DNA from: an uncultured Chloroflexota bacterium
GTDB lineage: Bacteria; Chloroflexota; Anaerolineae; Aggregatilineales; Phototrophicaceae
Reading direction: 5' to 3'
DNA: 7,400 bases
Assembly (NCBI GenBank): GCA_937870805.1
Contig: CALMZT010000525.1
Coordinates: 1 to 7,400 of the forward strand
Shown here piece after piece: positions 1 to 6,273 of the stretch; position 1 is the stretch's first letter; each line of letters begins with the position of its first letter. Below the pieces are notes generated by a model. The model saw only the letters and a list, made by a program, of their open reading frames with translations. It ran no database searches and had not been told where the DNA came from. The translations under genes and the position numbers were made by a program.

Positions 1-30
1 CAGACGGACATCACCCCATAACGATGTCAT
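1..30 (-). CDS. 5' end of an unidentified gene, cut by the window edge
   Basis: Reading the minus strand from position 30 gives ATG and ten open codons (MTSLWGDVRL) that run off the left edge. The start is supported by a good ribosome binding site: the minus-strand stretch AAAGGTGGAG lies just upstream, with AAGG six bases from the ATG. It follows the TIR/STAND gene on the same strand after 122 bases, so it could be read from the same transcript or from its own promoter. Ten residues do not identify a product. The pattern LW-x-D-V-R is reminiscent of the N-terminus of MacB-like ABC permeases, but that is only a guess. Confidence 0.4.
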   Translation of the reverse strand, partial: MTSLWGDVRL

Positions 31-88
31 ACTCCACCTTTCTGTTATCCCCTTCATTTTACTCGCTCCACTTGTGGGTAACCTATAG

Positions 89-129
89 CCGCCAGCAGAG
101 AAAGGGGGTTGGGGGGATAGGGGTTAACC
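89..129 (+). repeat. G-rich intergenic repeat, copy 1 (degenerate)
   Basis: The stretch 89-106 (CCGCCAGCAGAGAAAGGG) matches the minus strand of copy 2 (the hairpin at 4460-4485) at 16 of 18 bases. It continues into three G runs (104-108, 111-116, 120-123) that resemble the G-rich tail of copy 3 near 6061-6083, and ends in the palindrome GGTTAACC (122-129). The left arm of the hairpin is not recognisable here, so this is a decayed or partial copy. The G runs could support a G-quadruplex on the plus strand. It lies between the TIR/STAND stop and the next gene and has no T tract, so it is not a classic terminator. Confidence 0.5.
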
Positions 130-152
130 AAACCAATTGCGAGATACACCAC

Positions 153-3100
153 CTACGGACACGGTTGCTGGATACGGAATAGGTCGCATTGATCGGGCGT
201 GAGGATGGGCACGTAGCGATTCTCAATGGTCCAGTCAACCAATTCCTGCGCCACCGTAAAAACACGCCACTGCGTAACACTTCCCGTTGTATCACCGGAT
301 ACGACGCTGTGTCCGTCAGGGCTGAACGCCACGCTGTTCATGCGCGGCGGGTTGCCGGGTCCTCCGCCATAGCGCCGAATTTCCGTTCCCGTTTCCACAT
401 CCCACAGCCGCACCGTGCCATCAAACGCCCCGGAAACGGCAATGCGTCCATCAGGACTAAACGCGACGGATTTCACCCAATTGCCTTGTTCAAGCAGGCG
501 GCGAATGGAAGCGCCTGTCGCCATATCCCACAAAATCATCGTGCGATCATCAGAGCCAGACAGCGCATAGCGACCATCAGGGCTAATGGCGACGCTGTTG
601 ACACGATCATCGTGGAATTCATCATCTGCGCCTGTGCCAAAGCGCCGCACTTCCGCGCCTGTTGCCACGTCCCATAAAATCATCACCGCGTTGCCGTCTG
701 CTGAGAGCAGTTGGCTGCCATCAGGCGTAAAGGCAGCACTGTACACGGTATCCTGATGGGCGGGAGTCGCGCCTTCAGGGTCACTCAACGTCCGAATGAT
801 CTGCCCGGTTGCTGCGTCCCACAGCAGCAGCCGTCCCGTCGCATCGCCTGAAGCAATCTGCTGACCATTGGGGCTGAAGGCAACGCTGTTGACCTCATCA
901 CTGTGTCCTGTGAATGTAAGGACGATACTGCCCGTTGCCACATCCCACACGATCACGCGCGCGTCTCTGGAGGCGGATACGGCGCGCGTGCCATCAGGAC
1001 TGAAAGCAACCGCGTTCACCGCATCAGTATGTTCGCTCAGGGTACGCAGGACTGTATTCGTTTCCCGATCCCACAGGGCAACAGCCATATCATTGGAAGC
1101 GGAGAGCATCATCGTACCATCCGGGCTAACAGCGACACTGTTGACCTCAGCGAGATGAACAGCGCTGCGTTGGATAATTTCGTCGCCTTCGGTGTCCAGA
1201 ATGCGCAGGGTAGCGTCGCTGCCTGCGGAAATTGCGCGGTCATTCTGAGTATACACCACCACCGTTACTGCGCCGCTGTGTCCATATAAACGATATATCG
1301 GGATAGCCTCGGCAATATCCCACACCGTCACGGTGCCCACCTTATCGGCGGACAGAATGCGCGTGCTGTTCGAGTTAAAGGCGACGCTGTTCACCTGCTG
1401 CTCAGGCTCATCTCGCAACTCTGCAAGTTGTTCGCCTGTGTTCACATTCCACAGCCTGATTGTGCTATCAAAAGAACCAGAAAGAGCGTACTGTCCATCC
1501 GCGCTCAATGCCACGCTGCTTATCGATGCAGTGTGCCCCACGAATGATTGAATTTGTGTGCCTGTCGCCACATCCCACAGCATCAGTGAGTTGCGCAGCG
1601 TGCCGCTTAACAACTGCGTGCCATCTGCGCTGAACGCCAAACTCAGCACAGTGCCTGCGCGTCCGGTGATGGTACGCACGGTAGTCCCTGTCGCCGTCGT
1701 CATGTCGATGATCGAGATGTTGCCCTGGGCGTTGCCAAAGGCTGCCATTTGTCCGTTCGGGCTGAAGACGATACTGCGGATAGGTGAATTGACGTCTTTG
1801 CGCCAAATTTCTTCGCCTGTATTTAAGTCCCAATAGATCAAAACGCTGTCTGCGCCCGCCGATAGTCCATGCGTGCCATTAGGACTGATGGCGACAGCCG
1901 TGATACGGTTGGCGTGTCCGATGCTTGGCGCTTGCAGAGCCTCAGGATTAGTCAGTGCCGACGACAGGGCGCTGGTGGCAGGCACAGAGGTCCCTAAACG
2001 GCGCAGCATTGCCGCATTATTCAAATCCCATAAAATCAACGTGCGATCATCGGAGCCGGAAAGGGCGAATGCTCCATCACGGCTGACAGAAAGTGTCGTT
2101 ACGGGTCCTTCATGACCCGTGAGCAGGTAGCGCGTGCCGGGAAGATACGCCAGTTCCGCCAGCGCGCGCTGGGCTTCGGTGGGCGGTGGGTTGGCAACGG
2201 TATTGGCAGTTAATACCAGGCGTAAACTTAAATCGTATTCGTTATCGCGCGAGACCCGCAGCGCATTCGCCGCCAACGCCAGACTTTGCGCTTGATCGCT
2301 CTGACGCTCGGCTTCGTCGCGTTGGCGCTGTGCTTCGGTCAAACTCAAGCCCACCAACCCCAGCAGCCCCACCGCAACGATCAGGAAAATCACCAGCGCG
2401 ATGACAAACACTCGTAGTCTTCGGGCATCGCGCTTTTGTAATTCTAGTTCGCGCTTTTGCTGCTCTACCTCAGCCGCTTCCCGCCGTGCGCGTTCCTCGA
2501 TACTGGCTTGCACGAATTGGCGCTGTAATGGGTTGACATCGGCGCTTTCCAAAAATTGCTCAGCGCGCGTGATGCGGTTGCCTGCCAGCAAGTATGCGGG
2601 GTCACGCCCTGCACGTTCCCAGTCGCGTGCTGCCTTCAGGACTTCGCTGCCGTAGCGTAAATCTTCAACGTCTGCTGCCACCCATACCTTGAAGCGATCC
2701 CATTGGCGAATCAGCGCTTCATGACTGACTTCTAACCACGTCACTGGCACTTCTTCTGCGCCTTGTTCCAGTTTCGGAATATCGCGACTGGCGATGAGCA
2801 AACGTGAGTCGGCAGCCGTCAATAGGTCAACGACTTCCTGCACCGCTTCGTCGGAAATCCCACGAAACGTTAATTCGCTGCGCGCGACTTTGCGCCGTGT
2901 CGCCTCGCCTGTATCGCTCACTTCCACCAGACGCAGCAGCACGCGCCGCATGATGTCCTGCTGTGCGGCGTTGAGTTGCTCGTAGATGTTCTCGGCGTGC
3001 TGCGCCAGCGCCCGCTGTACCCCGCCGATTTCCTCATAGGCTTTCAGCGTCAAGCGCCGACCATCGCGTTTGAGATACAATTCCTTGAGCGCATATTGCA

Positions 3101-4283
3101 GCAGCGGCAGCGAACCGGGCTGCTGGCGCACGTCATCCAGAATACGTTCTACTAAACCATCGTCATAGATCAACCCCACTGCGGCGGCTGGACCTTCGAT
3201 GCTGCGCCGCAGATCCGCCGCCGTCATTTCGGTGGCGATCACCATGTTCTCGCTCTCAAACAGCTCTGCCAGCGCGGGATATTTGCTCAAGTTACCGAAG
3301 AAATCCGCGCGCATGGTCATCACCGTCAGCGTATGCCCCTCGTTGATCGTCGATGCCGTGTACAGTAGATTGATAAAGCGTTCACGCTCGACTTCGCTGG
3401 TGCGAGTGAACACTTCCTCGAATTGGTCAACCACCAGCACCATGTGGGTAGCGTCCTGAGTGTTGTCCAATATTTTATCGACGAGGATGTTCAGGCTTTG
3501 CGGGTTGCGGTTCAGCAGGTTGTACACTTCTTCTGTCGTCGCACTCGACGGCAGCAGCGGCAGGAGGCGGGCGGTCAGCGCTTCAATGGGATTCGCGCCG
3601 GGTGTGACGATGGCGATGGGAAATTTGTCTGAGCCGGGCAGCGTGCCTGCGCGTATTTCGGGGATGAGTCCCGCGCGCACAAGTGAGCTTTTGCCGCTGC
3701 CACTGGCACCGACGACGGCGAGGAAACGGGCGCTTTTGTTTTGCATGTCGTCTTTTAAGTGTTCCAGCAGCTTGCGGATTAAATCCTCACGCCCGAAGAA
3801 GATATGCGCGTCGGTCTGCTGGAAGGCTTCGAGTCCCTTGAACGGGTTCGGGATTTTCGCAGGGTCAATGTCGTCGTAGGGGTCGCGCTTGCCCGCCAGC
3901 GCCGTAATCAGTTCGGTGATGCCCTGTTCGTAGCGATTTTGGAGATCGATGTACTGGATTTCGGAAATCCATGCCGTTTCCTCGTACTTTTCGAGCAGAT
4001 CAAAGGCTTCGATGACCACCGCCGGAATGACAGGCTTCTTTTGGCTGCGCGCAATCGAAAGTTCGCGGCGGCACCATTCGCTGTTGATGGCGTCGGGCGA
4101 CAAGCAGAAGACCACGCCTTCGGATTTTTCCAGTCCCTTATAAATTTCATCGCGCCAGCGTTCGCCGCCTTCAATCTGGCGGAAGTCAATCCACACGTCT
4201 AAGCCCGCGTCGCTGAGGTCGCGTGCGAGTCGTTCTGCGAATGCTTTTTGCCTGCGCGAATACGATATAAATACGCGCTTCAT
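153..4283 (-). CDS. TIR - nSTAND1 NTPase - membrane helix - 14x WD40 protein
   Basis: Likely a self-contained immune-type sensor and effector of 1376 residues. The TIR domain (about 1-130) has the VFISYSRR start, a BB-loop region near 33-42 and SEWCRREL with E74 as the probable NAD+-cleaving glutamate. The nSTAND1 NTPase starts near FFGRE (162-166). It has Walker A GASGSGKSS (192-200, K198), Walker B VLVVDQFEE (282-290), a TMRADF arginine (R325), GSLPLLQ (390-396) and the family's VSHEALIRQW helical region around H521. A charged coiled coil precedes one hydrophobic helix (about 625-648). Fourteen WD40 repeats fill 723-1342, followed by a 34-residue tail. The ATG at 4283 has only a weak GGGA site nine bases upstream. 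An in-frame ATG at 4298 reads ATG-GGA-TAA and cannot extend the protein. Domains are visible in the sequence; NADase activity and a defence role are inferred from family knowledge. Confidence 0.93.
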   Translation of the reverse strand: MKRVFISYSRRQKAFAERLARDLSDAGLDVWIDFRQIEGGERWRDEIYKGLEKSEGVVFCLSPDAINSEWCRRELSIARSQKKPVIPAVVIEAFDLLEKYEETAWISEIQYIDLQNRYEQGITELITALAGKRDPYDDIDPAKIPNPFKGLEAFQQTDAHIFFGREDLIRKLLEHLKDDMQNKSARFLAVVGASGSGKSSLVRAGLIPEIRAGTLPGSDKFPIAIVTPGANPIEALTARLLPLLPSSATTEEVYNLLNRNPQSLNILVDKILDNTQDATHMVLVVDQFEEVFTRTSEVERERFINLLYTASTINEGHTLTVMTMRADFFGNLSKYPALAELFESENMVIATEMTAADLRRSIEGPAAAVGLIYDDGLVERILDDVRQQPGSLPLLQYALKELYLKRDGRRLTLKAYEEIGGVQRALAQHAENIYEQLNAAQQDIMRRVLLRLVEVSDTGEATRRKVARSELTFRGISDEAVQEVVDLLTAADSRLLIASRDIPKLEQGAEEVPVTWLEVSHEALIRQWDRFKVWVAADVEDLRYGSEVLKAARDWERAGRDPAYLLAGNRITRAEQFLESADVNPLQRQFVQASIEERARREAAEVEQQKRELELQKRDARRLRVFVIALVIFLIVAVGLLGLVGLSLTEAQRQRDEAERQSDQAQSLALAANALRVSRDNEYDLSLRLVLTANTVANPPPTEAQRALAELAYLPGTRYLLTGHEGPVTTLSVSRDGAFALSGSDDRTLILWDLNNAAMLRRLGTSVPATSALSSALTNPEALQAPSIGHANRITAVAISPNGTHGLSAGADSVLIYWDLNTGEEIWRKDVNSPIRSIVFSPNGQMAAFGNAQGNISIIDMTTATGTTVRTITGRAGTVLSLAFSADGTQLLSGTLRNSLMLWDVATGTQIQSFVGHTASISSVALSADGQYALSGSFDSTIRLWNVNTGEQLAELRDEPEQQVNSVAFNSNSTRILSADKVGTVTVWDIAEAIPIYRLYGHSGAVTVVVYTQNDRAISAGSDATLRILDTEGDEIIQRSAVHLAEVNSVAVSPDGTMMLSASNDMAVALWDRETNTVLRTLSEHTDAVNAVAFSPDGTRAVSASRDARVIVWDVATGSIVLTFTGHSDEVNSVAFSPNGQQIASGDATGRLLLWDAATGQIIRTLSDPEGATPAHQDTVYSAAFTPDGSQLLSADGNAVMILWDVATGAEVRRFGTGADDEFHDDRVNSVAISPDGRYALSGSDDRTMILWDMATGASIRRLLEQGNWVKSVAFSPDGRIAVSGAFDGTVRLWDVETGTEIRRYGGGPGNPPRMNSVAFSPDGHSVVSGDTTGSVTQWRVFTVAQELVDWTIENRYVPILTPDQCDLFRIQQPCP
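258..2117 (-). repeat. Array of 14 WD40 repeats within the TIR/STAND protein
   Basis: Residues 723-1342 divide into 14 units of about 41-48 residues with the pattern GH...V.SVAFSPDG..ALSGS.D..I.LWD. Starts are near residues 723, 789, 830, 874, 916, 958, 1001, 1042, 1084, 1126, 1169, 1217, 1265 and 1308. Fourteen units fit two seven-bladed propellers. Units 3 and 7 lack the tryptophan of the WD pair, and unit 14 ends in QWRVF. A 25-residue insertion separates units 1 and 2, and several later units carry longer acidic or proline-containing loops. The units have diverged at the DNA level, so this is not a recently amplified array. The usual role of such propellers is ligand or protein binding. 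Confidence 0.88.
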
Positions 4284-4363
4284 AATGGTTTATCCCATGT
4301 ATTTGAACCGCTGCAATGAAGAAGAAAAATGCGTCATGTGTCGGTTCATAGCTTGAAAATAAT

Positions 4364-4386
4364 TCACAATACAAGGTCTCTTGTGA
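4364..4386. promoter_or_regulatory. Dyad TCACAA-N11-TTGTGA, possible operator
   Basis: A perfect 6-base inverted repeat (4364-4369 and 4381-4386) encloses 11 bases. Within the same stretch, ACAAG-GTCT-CTTGT (4371-4384) forms a second, tighter inverted repeat. It ends about 80 bases upstream of the TIR/STAND start. It could be a regulator binding site or an RNA hairpin with two alternative pairings. The half-sites face the opposite way to a CRP site (TGTGA-N6-TCACA), so it should not be called CRP. A chance dyad of this size is possible. Confidence 0.25.
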
Positions 4387-4459
4387 GTACATTGTTACAT
4401 GACTTTCGCTTTGATACTCCGTCGTAGAAGCTATTGAGCCAATAGTCTCCGGCTTTTCG

Positions 4460-4485
4460 CCCTCTCTCCGCTGGCGGGGAGAGGG
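4460..4485. repeat. GC-rich hairpin repeat, copy 2
   Basis: Bases 4460-4470 pair with 4475-4485 to give an 11-base stem with one G-T pair and the loop CTGG. The right arm continues into GGGGTTAATT, like the GGGGTTAACC tail of copy 1. Its minus strand shares 16 of 18 bases with copy 1. It lies between the P450 and the TIR/STAND gene. There is no T tract on either strand, so it is better read as a dispersed REP-like element than as a terminator, although it could stabilise RNA ends. Confidence 0.6.
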
Positions 4486-4518
4486 GTTAATTGAACCCAT
4501 GAGCGAAAGTTCTATGTT

Positions 4519-4524
4519 ATTATA
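4519..4524 (-). promoter_or_regulatory. Candidate -10 box (TATAAT) for the TIR/STAND gene
   Basis: The minus strand reads a perfect TATAAT here, in an AT-rich patch 236 bases upstream of the TIR/STAND ATG and about 54 bases past the P450 stop. No good TTGACA-like hexamer lies 16-18 bases upstream, and there is no TGn extension. The box is therefore only suggestive. If real, it would uncouple the TIR/STAND gene from the P450. Confidence 0.25.
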
Positions 4525-4577
4525 ACGCTGAATATTGCTAATCCGTTCCCTTGAGTAGGGATAACGGCGGGAAGTAG

Positions 4578-5885
4578 TTATTGGTTTTTTACGAAAACGC
4601 CACGTCTTTGTACTCGCATCAACACAGCGGGACGCGGCTCTAATGTTGCGCCCATATGCGCGTGAACTTGCGCGCCTGCTACCGCCGAGAGGTCAAACTG
4701 CTGCAAAATACGTGCCAGCACGATTTTCGCTTCCACCTGAGCGAACGCCGCGCCGATACAGTTGCGTGGTCCGCCCCCGAACGGCACGAAGGTATACGGC
4801 TCAATTTTGTTCTCGAAGCGTGCTGGAATAAATTCGCCGGGCTTGTCCCAGTGCGCCGGATGTCGCTGCGTCAAATAGATTGAGAACAGCACGCGCGAAC
4901 TCGCTGGAATCCGAAAACCATTGAACTCTAACGCTGTCGCCGCCACGCGCGAACTGAGATGAATCGGTGGATACAGGCGCAGCGCTTCGTCAATCACATT
5001 GCCGAGAAACGTGAGTTCGTGCATGTGCTCAGCGTGTGGCATCTCAACACCAGCGATGCGATCAACCTCCGCGCGGGCTGTCTCCAATATCTGAGAATGC
5101 TGTCCCAACAGATACAACGCCCATGACAGCAGCGCGGTACTCGTGTCATGTCCAGCAATCAACATCGTCAGCAGTTGGTCGCGGATTAAGCCATCGTCCA
5201 TGCCAGAGTGGATGAGTGTGCCAAGCAAATCTTCTGTCGTGCCGAGGTTCGTCCGCCGCGCGCGGATGATGCGGTACAGATAATCATCCATCTGACGCAG
5301 CGCGCGCGCATAGCCGGGACGGGGAGTGCCGCGCCAGATCAGCCACAACCCCGGCGAAATAAATTGTATTGTGCGCAGCACCGTATTCCACAACGGGCGC
5401 ATCTCAGGCGTGAAATCGACTTTGTACAGCGTTTCCATGATGATGAGCAGCGCGATTTTGCGCATTTCCACCAGCATGTCGAGCGTTTGCCCATTCTGCC
5501 ATGTTGCGCAGACTTGATCGCTAGCGCGCACCATCGCCGCGATGTAAGCCGCTAACATGCGTTTGTGCAGCGCAGGGTTCATCTGGCGGCGCAGCGTGTC
5601 ATGCTGTTCGCCATCCACCACCAGCACGCCGAAGCGCAGCAGATGCGTTACGGGGTCTGTATCCACACGCCAGCGAAAATCCTCGCGCGACGTGACCAGT
5701 ACGAAGCGTGCTGCTTCAGCGCCGACGAGGATAATGGGGGAAAACCCCGGAAGCTGCGCGCGGAATACATCGCCCAATTCAGCATGAAACGTTTCTAGCG
5801 CGGCGAGGGGCGTCTTGTGGCGCGCCATCGCTTGCAGCGCACGTAAACCCGCTTGCGCGCTGGGCGTCGGGATTTCAGAGACCAT
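4578..5885 (-). CDS. Cytochrome P450 monooxygenase
   Basis: A complete soluble heme-thiolate monooxygenase of 435 residues, a normal bacterial P450 length. Numbered from the ATG at 5885, it shows C-helix H95 and R99 (GEQHDTLRR), the I-helix motif AGHDT (244-248) for oxygen activation, ExxR as EALR (300-303), PARF (354-357) and the heme loop FGGGPRNCIG (369-378) with ligand C376. No signal peptide or membrane anchor is seen, and no ferredoxin or reductase is encoded nearby. The open frame can be extended two codons to a TTG at 5891. The ATG is preferred because AGAGG (5892-5896) lies six bases before it but directly abuts the TTG. The substrate is unknown: fatty acids, terpenoids and xenobiotics all fit. 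It diverges from the transporter gene at 6274. Family assignment is certain; subfamily is not. Confidence 0.97.
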   Translation of the reverse strand: MVSEIPTPSAQAGLRALQAMARHKTPLAALETFHAELGDVFRAQLPGFSPIILVGAEAARFVLVTSREDFRWRVDTDPVTHLLRFGVLVVDGEQHDTLRRQMNPALHKRMLAAYIAAMVRASDQVCATWQNGQTLDMLVEMRKIALLIIMETLYKVDFTPEMRPLWNTVLRTIQFISPGLWLIWRGTPRPGYARALRQMDDYLYRIIRARRTNLGTTEDLLGTLIHSGMDDGLIRDQLLTMLIAGHDTSTALLSWALYLLGQHSQILETARAEVDRIAGVEMPHAEHMHELTFLGNVIDEALRLYPPIHLSSRVAATALEFNGFRIPASSRVLFSIYLTQRHPAHWDKPGEFIPARFENKIEPYTFVPFGGGPRNCIGAAFAQVEAKIVLARILQQFDLSAVAGAQVHAHMGATLEPRPAVLMRVQRRGVFVKNQ

Positions 5886-5891
5886 AAACAA

Positions 5892-5903
5892 CCTCTATCG
5901 AGG
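5892..5903 (-). promoter_or_regulatory. P450 ribosome binding site inside a small hairpin
   Basis: The minus strand reads CCTC-GATA-GAGG, a 4-base stem with a 4-base loop. Its 3' arm is part of the AGAGG ribosome binding site, six bases from the ATG at 5885. The site decides the start in favour of ATG over the upstream TTG. The stem could mask the site, but it is short and may have no regulatory effect. Confidence 0.45.
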
Positions 5904-6010
5904 AACACACAACTAGGGTTTAGAAAGATAGATATTTTTTCCTAATAACGTTTAAAAACCATGCCCTTAAGCCTATTTCCTTGCTCGACATCTCGTCACG
6001 CGAACGCTGT

Positions 6011-6083
6011 CCCCCCTCTCCCTAGCCGCGCAATTCCCCTCACAGCCAAGTTCCAGCGAGGGAGAGGGGGTTAGGGGGTGAGG
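6011..6083. repeat. Inverted-repeat element with G-rich tail, copy 3
   Basis: CCCCCTCTCCCT (6012-6023) is perfectly complementary to AGGGAGAGGGGG (6059-6070), with a 35-base loop. The right arm runs on into TTAGGGGGTGAGG (6071-6083). The right arm and tail resemble copy 1 (GGGGGTTGGGGGGATAGGGG) and the arm of copy 2. Elements of this CCCTCTCCC / GGGAGAGGG style are common in intergenic DNA of some bacteria. The G runs at 6060-6062, 6066-6070 and 6073-6077 could favour a G-quadruplex on the plus strand. It sits midway between two divergent genes. Confidence 0.6.
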
Positions 6084-6204
6084 TCACAGCGAACACTCAG
6101 CTTCACCCCACAAAATACAGGTTCATAATGTCACCATCGCCAATATTGAACCCGAATCATGTATCAAGCGTAGTTAGATTGTACCTGTGAAACAGCCATA
6201 GCGG

Positions 6205-6231
6205 TTGACAGAGCGAGGCTTTTCTTATAAA
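6205..6231 (+). promoter_or_regulatory. Candidate promoter of the transporter gene
   Basis: TTGACA (6205-6210) is a perfect -35 consensus and TATAAA (6226-6231) matches five of six -10 positions. The spacer is 15 bases, shorter than the usual 16-18; using TAAAGT (6228-6233) would give 17 with a poorer box. Transcription would start near 6238, leaving a short leader of about 35 bases before the ATG at 6274. Confidence 0.5.
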
Positions 6232-6273
6232 GTTTCGTTTAAACATTTGAATTTCTTTAAAAGGGAAGGCAGT

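Larger units (their letters stand above)
4284..4577. other. Intergenic leader with four inverted repeats
   Basis: This 294-base gap between the P450 stop and the TIR/STAND start holds no convincing gene. It contains inverted repeats at 4364-4386, 4431-4445 (CTATTG-AGC-CAATAG), 4460-4485 and 4547-4561 (TCCCT-TGAGT-AGGGA), and a minus-strand TATAAT at 4519-4524. If transcription starts from that box, the TIR/STAND mRNA has a leader of roughly 230 bases containing three of these hairpins. None of the hairpins is followed by a T tract on the minus strand, so no intrinsic terminator for the P450 is evident. The regulatory role is inferred. Confidence 0.5.
5886..6273. other. Divergent intergenic region between P450 and transporter
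   Basis: These 388 bases separate two divergently transcribed genes and must hold both promoters. The P450 side (about 5920-5960) is AT-rich but has no clear promoter hexamers. The middle holds repeat copy 3 (6011-6083). The stretch 6084-6200 shows nothing recognisable. The transporter promoter candidate is at 6205-6231 and its ribosome binding site at 6261-6269. No coding sequence or structured RNA is supported. Confidence 0.6.

Noticed and set aside
7..28. Inverted repeat GACATC-N10-GATGTC as a terminator for the TIR/STAND gene
   Set aside because: The stem is only six bases, has no T tract and lies within the start of the next putative gene.
189..3879. Many plus-strand open frames of 60-160 codons opposite the TIR/STAND gene
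   Set aside because: They are antisense to a gene with clear domains, have rich Arg/Ser/Pro shadow composition, and show no recognisable domains or good ribosome binding sites.
4290..4298. Upstream in-frame ATG as an alternative TIR/STAND start
   Set aside because: It meets a TAA after one further codon, so it cannot extend the protein.
4186..4500. A 104-codon minus-strand frame upstream of the TIR/STAND gene
   Set aside because: It spans the hairpin repeat, overlaps the TIR start in another frame, and its translation has no recognisable domain.
4557..4566. TAGGGATAAC, the first half of the I-SceI homing site
   Set aside because: The second half of the site is absent; a ten-base match is expected by chance and no intron or endonuclease is nearby.
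6116..6188. ACAGGT / ACCTGT inverted pair in the divergent region
   Set aside because: Six bases with about 60 bases between them is within chance expectation and has no supporting context.
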